42,292 nucleotides of DNA, from the NCBI GenBank assembly GCA_049999765.1, contig JBNGIQ010002142.1, positions 1 through 42,292 on the forward strand, given 5' to 3'. Positions 1 through 9,500 of this stretch are shown here, piece by piece. Position 1 is the stretch's first letter; every line of letters starts with the position of its first letter. The DNA is from Phaeoceros laevis. Lineage: Eukaryota > Anthocerotophyta > Anthocerotopsida > Notothyladales. The notes below the pieces were generated by a model, which saw nothing but the letters and a program-made list of their open reading frames with translations, was not told the origin of the DNA and did no database searches. Both the position numbers and the translations under genes were made by a program.

Positions 1-772
1 CGCCATGCCTTCCTCAGTCATAGGGGCACTTGGGATCATCAGAACGGGCCATGGCGGGCGGGCAGAAGTTAGGCGAAGGGGAAGATGCCGTGAACGAATA
101 AAAAAGTGGCAGGAAACTGGTTCGAGGACCGCCGTTCAAAAACTAACGGAAACACGTCCAAAAAGCAACGCAAAACTCTCAGACTAGAGTTTTTTTTAGG
201 ATTTGGCGAAGGAGGCAGTTGGGTCCGTCCATGCGCAGTTCGGGGATTGCCACGTCGGAGCCACGTAGGACGAACTAAAATCTGGCATTGCACTGCTGGT
301 ATGTTTATCGCGAGCCAGGGCATGGTCAAGAGCTCCTGGAAGTTCGAGAAAACTGGAGTTTTGGATTGCTACTTGAGCCAGCGAGCTTACTTGGAGATGT
401 TGATCGAGCGTGGATCAGCCTCCGCAGCGTAGGAGCGTTCGAGCCATTGCTTCCTTCGAAGCCTCGATCTGACCTTCTGGAAATCAGCCTGAGGTAATTC
501 ACTAGCTAACCAGTCTCTGCATCCAGGAAGGCAACATACCTGGTGTCTTTCAACCTAGGTCTCACCAAAGCTAGCAGCTGCGTCCAGGTTGACATCTCTA
601 GATCTGTCGAGAAATTCGTAAGCATTGCCGCACGGTTTTTTGCTTGTCAAAAAAGGTTTTGCAGGAAGTGTGTCACTGAAGGGTTGCTGAATTTCTCGCT
701 GCTGGAGATGCTCCTGTCAATCAGCTTAGCCAGTTTTGAAGTTGTTCTCAAGGTGATGGTTTATGCAGAGAA
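1..772. other. No convincing gene
   Basis: Several short overlapping open frames occur on both strands, but none shows a recognisable domain or a consistent splice pattern. The last ~150 bases may belong to the 5' part of the TPR gene that follows, because its first recognisable block begins abruptly at 773. I see no other structure here. Confidence 0.5.
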
Positions 773-1705
773 ATGCGCAAGCGGTTGAATAACGTTTACG
801 AGGGGCGTGTGCTTTTCGGCACCTTCTGTGTGCATCCTTTCAGACACTCTTCTCTGATGACAGTGTTGGAAGACGCTGGAGGGAGAGCCATAGCCGTGAC
901 AGTGTTCCATGTTGATGAGGCTGCTGCCTCGGCCGACAAGTTCAGGTTGGGGCAAAAGGTGGCCATCGAGGCCCCTGTGATCCAGCAGGCTTATGACGGA
1001 CGTTACTGCTTGTACGTTTGCAACCCCGATGACATCAAGGTGGTGATTGATCATGAGAGTTCTCCTTCCCAGGCAAACCCAGGCACCACATCCAGGACCT
1101 CCAGCTCTTGGAAATTATCTAAAACCCCAGGCAAGCATCGAAATTGCGATGTTTGTAGGGTCTCAGGAGCCATTGCTGACCGCTGGAAAAACAATTGCAA
1201 TTCACTATGAGGCTGCTCATCGGCAGTAGCAAGGCAGAGCAGTGAGACTCCAGCAGATTCGCTTCGGATTCAGGGAAACCATTTCTTTGCCATGGGGGAT
1301 TGGGAAAACGCCATCGAGTTCTACACCCGGAGCCTGGCGGCCCTCTACCGAGATGATAAGGATTATGCTGAATATGAAAAGGCCATGCTATGCTTCTCTA
1401 ACAGGGCAGAGACCTGGCTTCGTCTGGGCAACTTCAACAGCGCTCTCGCGGACTCACTCAAGGCGGTGGAGCTCAAGCCCATGCATGAGAAGAGCCTTTT
1501 GCGGATGGGCAAAGCGATGTATGGTATGCACCGTTACACTGAGTGTGTGGATTGTTTGGAACTTCTCCTCAGCAACCCGCAGGTTCCCGGAGTTGCATGG
1601 TAGAGCGAAGAAGTTGAAGCTCTCCTCCTCAAGGCAAAAGCAGCAATCAAGAAAAATAACAAGCTCTCATCTGTTAAATCTGCTACTGATCATGAAGAGG
1701 ACTGA
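773..1705 (+). pseudogene. Broken TPR-domain protein gene (TPR-SET-like family)
   Basis: Two protein-like blocks are visible. The first (773 to about 1045) reads MRKRLNNVYEGRVLFGT and later DGRYCLYVCNPDDIKVV, a layout I associate with the N-terminal module of TPR-SET proteins (from memory). The second (about 1243-1600) is a clear tetratricopeptide array: GNHFFAMGDWENAIEFYTRS, then FSNRAETWLRLGNFNSALAD, then KSLLRMGKAMYGMHRYTECV. A TAG at 1601-1603 interrupts the frame, which then continues in register as SEEVEALLLKAKAAIKKNN up to a TGA at 1703-1705. The two blocks lie in different frames and could be joined by an intron around 1050-1240. No SET domain is recognisable downstream, so the gene is truncated as well as interrupted. 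A short chaperone-type TPR protein is an alternative. TPR identity is fairly secure; pseudogene status is inferred from the stop and the missing 3' half. Confidence 0.6.
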
Positions 1706-2111
1706 TCAATTGGCCTGCTTACTTCCGGGCATGCATGGAGGCGAGATATAGGTAGGTGGGTACCAGCCGGCCCTGGGCTTGCAAGCTTTCTTGAAAGCAC
1801 ATTTCCATTCGACATTGAAGAGGATTTTATTCCCTAGTCTTCAGGACTTCGAATTTAAGAGGTGGACATTCATGAACACTCGGAAGCTGAGGCTGCCAGT
1901 TATTCATTCATGTATCCCTCCTTTATTAATAAGATTGCACCATTCAGGGACATGGTTTCTTTAGATGTATCTCTGGTTCTGAAAATAGGAGACTCCCAGG
2001 ATACATGTACAGTCAAGCCTGCAGCCAGCAGTAAAATGCATGCTCAACATGATGCATATGCATGTACCGTGAGTTCATAGAATGTGGCACTGCTCATTCT
2101 CTTCCTTCAGC
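1706..2111. other. Degenerate sequence after the TPR remnant
   Basis: An open frame from 1862 to 2080 has a somewhat protein-like composition (for example SFMYPSFINKIAPFRDMVSL) but matches nothing I recognise, and upstream in-frame stops separate it from the TPR frame. It may be more of the same decayed gene. Confidence 0.3.
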
Positions 2112-2657
2112 GATTTACATTCTGTTCCTTCAACGGCGTTTGATTCGCAGAGCAATGGAGGGTTCAGAACATTCCATCATTTCGGAATGCGCAGCGACTG
2201 CCACAGTTGAAACCTCTGCACATGCTGGGAAATTGCAAAATTGAGCTTCTCTTAAGCTTTAAGGAGCATCCTTGGTTGACGTCGCTGCGGGCAGACCATT
2301 TGCACCGGGTCTAGGCTCAGGCAATGCTTGTCGACGGTACCGGTGGAGCCACGAAGCTTCATATGTGGCTCCAACCGAGTGCACTGGTCACTTGAGCTTG
2401 ATCCCATGGCCACACTGTAGAGCAAATCATTAGCTACCTTTGCAGATTGATGATTCCCTAGAGCTCTAGTCGACCGAAGGATTCTTCTTGATTGCTAAAG
2501 TTATCCTCCAACTCATTCGAGATCGCCTCTGGAGAACAAGCTGAAGGGGAAGGAAGGATGGACATCTTTTTGCTGAATATCCACTTCCAAAGTACTCTGT
2601 CCGGATCCCCGGGCCCTTCGCAATCTGGTAGATATCGGACATTCTCATGGTCCTACC
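2112..2657. repeat. Duplicated block, copy 1
   Basis: This stretch is closely similar, at a rough 85-90 percent by eye, to 6010-6553 in the same orientation. Shared landmarks include TTGATTCGCAGAGCAATGG near the start, CAGACCATTTGCACCG, CAGGCAATGCTTGTCGACGG, GAACAAGCTGAAGGGGAAGG and TCTCATGGTCCTACCTTC at the end. Copy 1 carries several small insertions and deletions that destroy the long open frame kept in copy 2. The similarity ends at CCTACCTTC, which in copy 2 is the last codon and stop of the minus-strand PDR transporter. Confidence 0.85.
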
Positions 2658-3239
2658 TTCCATCCGGCTGGTCAGCGATGCAGTCGACTTCATGTGGGCA
2701 CATTCTATGAACTCACACGAGTGAATGTTTCTTCTCAACATGGAGGAGAAATCCGCTCTCCCTAACTTGATAGCCGAGATATTTGTCGAATTTGTACCAC
2801 CCCATGACGCTTATCTCTCCTCCGTGAAGAACCTGGTACTTCAAGGCTGCAACAAAAAACTTGTGGAGGAGGAATGATGTCCAGAGGATGCAATACCTTC
2901 ACCAATATTTGAGGATGAATGCACTGTTGACCAGCCAGAATCCCAGTTTCCTATGCATGTTTGCAGCTTCCATATATATCAAACCGGGTTCAAGGAGCGA
3001 GAGATCAGTAACAGGTGCAGGAGGTTGGTCACATTTTCTCAAAGCTGGCGAAGCCCCCCTCATCCATCTGATGCTTCTCATCAGGTAAACATGCCCTGAG
3101 TACAACCTCGGCCTCTACAGGTATCCTGAGCAAGCCCAGAGCAGGATGGTGCGGAGCCTCATGCATTCAGGACTTGAGAAAGAGACTGTTGTAAAGTTTC
3201 CGCTTTTGGTTGCATCCAGGTACCTAGAGGTTGAAAGCT
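2658..3239. other. No recognisable gene; one short orphan open frame
   Basis: A 45-codon ATG-initiated frame runs from 2740 to 2877 (begins MEEKSALPNLIAEIFVEFV). It has no recognisable domain and could be an exon relic. Nothing else stands out. Confidence 0.3.
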
Positions 3240-3755
3240 GTTCTACCAAGATTGTTGAGCACATAGGAGCCCAAGGTACCGGTGCATGTGCAGCTTGGCG
3301 GCCATGTCACGAATCAAGTCTGCAGTCATGGGGTCGTCCAATACATGCTTCCCCTCTGCACTCAGCTCTGCGAACTGTTCGAAGCTTCAAGACAGTAGGT
3401 CCAAATCCACGAGCTGCACCAAAGCTGGTGCCAAAACCAGCATGACATACTTATCCCATCCCGTTGGTAAGGAGGCGTTGGAGCATTGGAGGCCTGGCCA
3501 CATGTACAAGGAGCAGGAGGGAGGCATGCACCTTGCCACCATCCCGGCAAACTAATCGACATCGCTGAAGTTAGGGCCATTAACAGTTTCACGCAAATTC
3601 TGTGCCAGCAGCGAAAGCTCTTCACGCTGGGATTGCTCTGCTGCTGCTGGCACCTGCAGCACCACAGTCGCCGCTGCCATGAGATCCGCCATGTATGCAT
3701 CCCGGGCTTGCAGGCTGTTTGTAGGGGAGGCACCCCTACCTGTGTGATTTGCCAA
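3240..3755 (-). pseudogene. Possible decayed coding remnant
   Basis: On the minus strand several adjoining segments in different frames have protein-like composition. They include an alanine-rich helix-like piece at 3552-3755 (QARDAYMADLMAAATVVLQV), then WDKYVMLVLAPALVQLVDLD near 3400-3450, then, after an in-frame TGA, DDPMTADLIRDMAAKLHMHR near 3290-3340. Frame changes and the stop argue for a relic. I do not recognise the family. Confidence 0.25.
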
Positions 3756-3964
3756 AGGTGGAGCCCTATTCCCTTACCCCGATGCTATTTAGTCCAGACA
3801 ATGTTTTTTGAGTTTGGGGAACGAAGAGATTTCCAACTGTTACAAAAGAAAGATAGGACGGCCAACAAGACAAGAAGCACGGCTTGCCAGCTCAAGCCAT
3901 GACAGCTGCCTCTCTAACAGGGGTCGGCATATTGATAAAAGCAGCAATACATACAGGTCTCAGT

Positions 3965-4053
3965 ACTGAGGTCTCATGTTAGTACAGAAAAAGAGGCAGG
4001 TTTCCCTTGCTGCACTAACGTTAACTTGAGACCTCAGTTGGCCATGAGACCTC
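3965..4053. repeat. Cluster of short inverted repeats (GAGGTCTCA type)
   Basis: ACTGAGGTCTCATG at 3965-3978 is complementary to TGAGACCTCAGT at 4027-4038 and to CATGAGACCTC at 4043-4053, so either downstream element could pair with the first. A further GGTCTCA lies just upstream at about 3956. The cluster sits some 230 bp beyond the stop of the PDI-like gene, so it could form a hairpin in the 3' flank. Confidence 0.6.
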
Positions 4054-4279
4054 ATGATCCACAGGCTTCTTTATATTTATTTGCAAGGACGCCAACAAAA
4101 CAAAGTACTAGAGTAGCTTCCGTCCACATAGCTGAGATAATCGTGTGGCCACAACACGCAGCTTGAGTGTTCTTGAAACGACGGCATTTATATATTAAAA
4201 TCCTTCTGAGTTCACAACATCTATAGCGACTTATGATCAAGATCATGTGCTGGCCATCACTTTCAAGAGCTAGCTATAG

Positions 4280-4765
4280 CTAGTACCTATGGGTGTCAGC
4301 CTCGTTTCTCAAGTACTTGATCATCATCTCAGCATCTTGTGCATCTCGATAATCGTACTCGAATTCAACCAGGCCCTTGTTCCTGAAAATCTTAAAGGTG
4401 GGCCACTCAGTGACACGTACACCATGTATGCGATTCACATAGTGGTTCACAATGAGGTTGGCATCCAAGGCGGCCAAGATGATGGGAGGGGTCTCCTGAC
4501 TCAACACAGCGGCTGCCTTGATATACTCGGGTGCAATTCGCTGACAATAGGGGCTGACGGGCGAGTAAAAAGCCACCACAATGAAATCATACATCATCAC
4601 AGTAGCATCCAGGTTGGTTGTTTCTAAGCTTAAAACGCCGTCCCAACGCAGGTAATTCTGTCCACTTGCCACTATTGCTTCCTTCCCTTGGGCGGCCCAT
4701 GCCAGCAGCGCTAGCGAGGCCGCGAGTAACGAAACCGCCCGCCAAGGCCAGTCCATTGACTCCAT
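4280..4765 (-). CDS. Secreted PDI-like thioredoxin-fold protein with degenerate active site
   Basis: An intronless 161-aa frame. Residues 1-27 form a typical signal peptide with a hydrophobic core (AVSLLAASLALLAWAA). Residues 40-155 match a single protein-disulfide-isomerase 'a' type thioredoxin domain: FIVVAFYSP before the active site, CQRIAPEY after it, LDANLIVNHYVNRIHGVRV, then the cis-proline region EWPTFKIF (P122). The active site normally reads WCGHC; here it is V70-S71-P72-Y73-C74, so the N-terminal nucleophilic cysteine is a serine and only the second cysteine remains. Ordinary oxidase activity is therefore unlikely; binding a client or forming a mixed disulfide through C74 is possible. 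There is no KDEL-like tail (ends ADTHRY). Full PDIs have two catalytic domains, so this is a one-domain form or the surviving 5' part of one. ATG at 4765 is followed by a second in-frame Met three codons on. Confidence 0.75.
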   Translation of the reverse strand: MESMDWPWRAVSLLAASLALLAWAAQGKEAIVASGQNYLRWDGVLSLETTNLDATVMMYDFIVVAFYSPVSPYCQRIAPEYIKAAAVLSQETPPIILAALDANLIVNHYVNRIHGVRVTEWPTFKIFRNKGLVEFEYDYRDAQDAEMMIKYLRNEADTHRY

Positions 4766-5389
4766 TCAATTCTATGCTTCGTGAATGCTTTTAAAATCTT
4801 TCTCGGCTGGTTATTTTATTTTATTATCAAACTTCCAACAAGGATAGAGCATCTTCACGATTCTTCAGCTCAACCACCGGTGTGGAGTCTGGAGTCTGGA
4901 CTGTTCAGCAATTCAAAAAAGGCGGCTTTATGATTAATTAAACTTCGAGTTCCAATGCTAGAGCATCTTCAGCTCAAGTTGCTCAACAACCGGTCTGGAG
5001 TCTGGACTCCTCGGCAATTAACAAACCGGACTCCACACCAAAACTTTATCCGACGGTCCCGATTGGCCCGCGCGGGCTTGCCACCTCAGTTTCGTGTGAA
5101 TCGGCCCCGAGTACGTGTCAATGATGTTCTGGAAGGCCCCTCTCCATGGCCAGGCCCATCCACAGTCGCAGTCAGTGAGCAGACATGAATTCCAGGGCCT
5201 CCGATTCGGCCCTCGGCTGCTGTACCATATATATGCTTAAGCTTCAAGTTGCAAGCACGGCCATAGCCACTGCAGGCGCCGGCACCTGATGCTCAATTGC
5301 AGATCTCAGACTAGGTGTATACATGTAGAAGTGTACGTTGCACAACTTCCTTGAACGGGCGCCACTTCTAGATATTAGTGTAAACTCAG
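4766..5389. other. Intergenic region with a diverged direct repeat
   Basis: Probable upstream region of the PDI-like gene; an A/T-rich stretch (4811-4829) could serve as a TATA-like element read on the minus strand. Positions 4847-4902 and 4961-5009 are diverged direct copies sharing GAGCATCTTC, TTCAGCTCAA, ACCGG and GGAGTCTGGACT. A TATATAT tract lies near 5228. No gene is recognised. Confidence 0.5.
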
Positions 5390-5872
5390 CTAGTCATATG
5401 CATCCAAGGCCTCCACGTTAATGACCAAAGAAGACCACACTGAAACTGCGAATTGGCGAAAAGTCACGTAGGATTCCACGTCATCGACCAGGCACCAGTC
5501 TGCCTTAGCCACACATCGTGCAGTCCCAGCGGTGGCGTCTCCTTCCAGCACAGTACCCGAGAACATCCATTCGCAAAGGTAGAAGCTGCAGTTGTGCACC
5601 CGACTGCACGGGTGCCTGCATATGGGGCACACGCAGTGAGCAGTTCCGTTCTGGACGATGTCGAAGGTCCCGAATCCCTCGGACGGATGGCTGCAGGAGA
5701 CTATGGTGTTGTAGAACGGGCAGTCGTGGTCTACGCAGGTTCCGTCGAAGGTGACTCCGCTTCCGATTGTGTCCCACTCGTTGACGATTGCCGGAACACT
5801 ATCCTCCTCGTCCGAGGTTAACAGGTCGAATGTTTCCACTACCGGGCAGTGGACACGAGCAAAGACAGCCAT
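5390..5872 (-). CDS. Small cysteine-rich orphan protein, probable metal-binding domain
   Basis: An intronless 160-aa frame starting at the ATG at 5870-5872. It has eleven cysteines after residue 45 (C46, C51, C60, C80, C82, C85, C89, C95, C100, C120, C127). The densest part reads C-x-C-x2-C-x3-C-x5-C-x5-C around HCVCPICRHPC and NCSFYLCEW, preceded by EGFGTFDIV and followed by a Trp-rich tail (YVTFRQF, VSVWSSLVINVEA). The order (GFGTFDI, then C-CP-C, then NC-FY-C-W, then a closing W--L-I-VE strand) resembles an unnamed Cys-rich domain I recall from uncharacterised protist, fungal and plant proteins, sometimes linked to ubiquitin-like domains. A structural zinc site is plausible, but the spacing is not a canonical RING. 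No signal peptide or membrane segment is evident. Function unknown. Confidence 0.55.
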   Translation of the reverse strand: MAVFARVHCPVVETFDLLTSDEEDSVPAIVNEWDTIGSGVTFDGTCVDHDCPFYNTIVSCSHPSEGFGTFDIVQNGTAHCVCPICRHPCSRVHNCSFYLCEWMFSGTVLEGDATAGTARCVAKADWCLVDDVESYVTFRQFAVSVWSSLVINVEALDAYD

Positions 5873-5972
5873 GGCAGCTTATATGAGGGAAAACTTCCGT
5901 CAGGGTTTGAGCTGATGCGATGTCGATGAAGCCACGCGTTGGCGCACCTGCGACCGTTTATGCTACCGATAG

Positions 5973-6326
5973 CTTCGGAAAGGCCACGCCATAGAAGAAC
6001 CTGAAGCGATCTACATTCTGCTCCTTCAACGGCGGTTGATTCGCAGAGCAATGGAAAGGTTCAGAACATTCCATCATGATGTCGGAATGCGCAGGGACTG
6101 CCACAGTTCAAACCTCTGCACGTGCTGCCAATTTGAGCTTCTCTTGAAGGAGCATCCTTGGTATACATACGTAGACGTCGCTGCAGGCAGACCATTTGCA
6201 CCGTTACGGTACCGGGCCCAAGCTCAGGCAATGCTTGTCGACGGTGGAGGGCTCCACGAAGCTTCATACGTGGTTCCAACCGTGTGCACCTGGTCACTTA
6301 AGCTTGATCCCATGGCTACACTGTAG
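5973..6326 (+). other. Open frame inside duplicated block, copy 2
   Basis: The plus strand is open from 5973 to a TAG at 6324-6326; the first ATG at 6051 would give 91 aa. The product is basic at the start (RRLIRRAMERF), has a Cys-His-rich part (CHSSNLCTCCQFELLL) and ends SLKLDPMATL. The equivalent frame in copy 1 is broken by small indels. I recognise no domain; this may be a relic or a chance open frame. Confidence 0.25.
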
Positions 6327-6553
6327 AGCAAATAATAAGCTACTTTTGCAGATTGATGACCGAAGGATCCTTCTTGGTCATAGGCCGTCGTTGCTGAAGT
6401 TATCCCCCAACTCATTCGAGATCGCCTCTCGAGAACAAGCTGAAGGGGAAGGAAGGATGGACATCTTTTTGCTGAATATTCACTGCCGAAGTGCTCTGTC
6501 CGGATCCCCCGGCCTTTCGCAATCCGGCATCCGACACTCTCATGGTCCTACCT
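6010..6553. repeat. Duplicated block, copy 2
   Basis: Partner of 2112-2657, about 3.9 kb away and in the same orientation. It lies immediately downstream of the minus-strand PDR transporter; the last ~6 bases of similarity overlap that gene's final codon and stop. Differences between copies are scattered substitutions and small indels. The block may be a 3'-flank segment copied together with, or left behind by loss of, another PDR gene. Confidence 0.85.
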
Positions 6554-9500
6554 TCTATTAAACCTCATGAACCGAAGAGCAACTATCCCTGCAACAGAGA
6601 AAATACAGGTGAACACTGCCAGCATCCCCATGTCGAAGCCGATCCTGTGATATTCTAAGCTTCGTGCTGCTTCCATTATCAGCCATGCAACCAAGCCGCC
6701 CTGATCATGCACGTGCACGCACGCACAAGTCGGGCAAGTACCATTTGCGGGATTCAAACTACAAGTTTGACAGTGAGGTGTGCTCATGTCACAGTAGAAA
6801 GCTAATGTAGTTACTCCATTCAGGGCGTATTGGGTAGGATTCAACCAGTAAAGCCAGATCCAGAAATTAGGGATATCCTTCTTAGCGATCATGAAGCCAG
6901 ATGTCATGTTCCTGAATGTAATGGACAAGTAAGCAGCGTACATTGATGAGGACAACAAGTCAAAGAAGTGTTACCATTTGAATTTCTTCTTGATTTCAAC
7001 GGCTTAATTACTAACCAGAGATTGATAACAACGGGAACTACAACAGTGGCAGTCTGCAAGTAAACAGGCAACATAACATCAAGTCCGCAAGAAAGATGAT
7101 ATTCTCACTGCCTTCAATTCTCTAACAAGAGCAAGCAGGCTACGATACATCGGTATCACACTGAATAAGAGTTCCAAAGACGATGTTGCAGGTACCTCCG
7201 CGTTTGGGGTCATCATCGCCAACAAGATGCCAAAAAACGTGATGCATGCTGAATATTCGAAGAAGATGAACCAAAATAGAAAAAACCTGCTGGCACTGTC
7301 TGTAGTAACTGCAGACATCGAGAAGCAGATCCCACAAAAGACCAGAGTCGAGACACCAAGATACGGGACCTGCACGAGCAGGGCTGTGCTTTTCAAATGT
7401 TCATTCCAGAATAGCCAGTGTACTCGCCAAGTGGCTGATAAGGCGGAATTTGTGTGAATCACCTCAGCCAAAACCCAAGCAATACTGTAGACCAAGGACG
7501 AGTACATTCTCGAAGCACTCTCCCGATAGAACACTGGGCGCTCGGCATTCACCTACTTAGTGCCAGCACATGAAAAAGCTTGTTAATAAGGCAGAGGAAC
7601 TAGCAGGCCTGTACATGTGTCTGGGGTTACTTTCTTTTCTGCATGTCTCTTACAAAACCGAACTTGGTGTATGAAAGCTACCTGCGGAATGACATTGTTT
7701 GCATTCATGATGGACATGAAGATGATTGCCATGTACACTAAACCTCCTCTGGACGCTAAGCCTGGTGTGTTATCGTACTTAATCTGCAACCAGCCGCTAA
7801 CGGTCGTAAATTTTTGAAGGTGCCATTTCTGCTTCTGACCATGAAGTCATGGTTAGTGCAAATATCAGCTGGCACGCAACATAGCTAAGGCAGCAAAACA
7901 AATGGTGATAGGCTCAGGGTAGGAAGGTAACCTGCCAGAATGCGGTCCCTAACATCACAGCAAGAATCATCGCAAAACAAATGCGCCCAAAGCTGCCTCG
8001 GGAATAATCATGTCATCAGTGACCCAAATGCACATCTGAAGCAATAACCGATAAGTTCTACCAACGTAATACGAAGAGTTCATTCAAAAGCACACCTGTA
8101 GGCCACATTTCTCCAATAGGTCCTGTACTGACGTCTCAGAACACAAGAAAACATTGTAGACCAACTCGCGGCATATCCCCTGACAACGGGCTCAGCACCT
8201 AGTGTACCTTTGCCATACCGAAGGGTTTCCAGTTCCTCCCCTGAATCCAGAAAATTCGACGAGGAGATGAATCTTGTGAGATACATATCAGAGGCAGGGA
8301 GGTTGTGCCCAGGTCAAGGTCGTCCTAATAATACTCACAATTAGTCGCAAAAAGGCTGCTTTCTCGATAGTCAACACCATAATCCCGGTCAGCAGAATGG
8401 CCTATTCCAGCCCCAATGAGGTCCAGCATATATGTTGCTGGATTCTGATCTTCACCACAAAGCCTTGTCCCCGGGAGTCCATGGAAATAACCCTGTGGCA
8501 GCATACGTGAGTCCAGGAAGCTGCCTCATCAAGTTAAAGCAAACCTGTCCAGAACTTTTGAGAGTAACTAACCAGGAGATCTCGAGCTTCAGGTCCTACT
8601 GGTCCAAAATAGGCTACCTCACCCCCACGCTTCAGTAGCAGAAGCTGATCAAACGCTAGAAATAATCTTCTACTTGGTTGATGAATGGTACATATAACAC
8701 TGCGTCCAGATCTAACTATCTTACTGACCCCTCGCATAACAACTTGTGCTGATCGACTGTCCAAACCACTGGTTGGCTCATCCAAGAAAATAATACTTGG
8801 ATTGGCAACCTGTCAAGGAAGGAGTGAAGCGTCATTTCGCACACCTACGAGCTAGATTAATCAGCCCTTTTCCTTTGACAAAGTGTTTACCAGGAAGAAT
8901 TGGCTGATCAGCTTTCAGTGACCTGCAAATACAAGCCCTCAACACTTACAAGTTCCACACCGATCGTTAAACGCTTGGCCTCTTCTACAGACAAACCATT
9001 ATCTCCAATTGAACCCACAAGCTTGTTCCGAACATCTTGCAGCTCAAGCAAATCTGTAACCTGGGATGTGCAAAACAGTTCACTCCATTGACGACTGCTG
9101 CAAAACATGCGTGCAGAACTGTTCTATGATTCCTGGTGGATGCAACTGGCTTTAACCTGAGAGTGAGTAACACCACATCAAAATTACCTCTCTCACAAAC
9201 AGCTTCCTTTGGCTTGCCGTTGTTGTAGTTGGAAGCCTCAACGCGGCACTGAATTCTAGTGCCTCATTTACTGTGATGAAAGCTATGTGGATGTCATTTT
9301 GTTCAACGTAGCTGGATACAATAGTATTACAAATGAGCTATTGGGTTCTGCTCATCCCATGTCATGGAATTGAAGACTGACAAGGTTAAAACTCCATACC
9401 CTGACACTCGAGCAAATGTAGCTTGCAATTTAGGGTATCCATTCAACAGAATATCTCCCTTGATTCTGCCAGTAGTTTTCCGGCCGGCAAGTACATCAAG

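Noticed and set aside
1583-1603. A 21-bp GT...AG segment that, if spliced, would remove the in-frame TAG of the TPR gene
   Set aside because: It is far below the minimum size of a spliceosomal intron in plants; an interrupted frame is the simpler reading.
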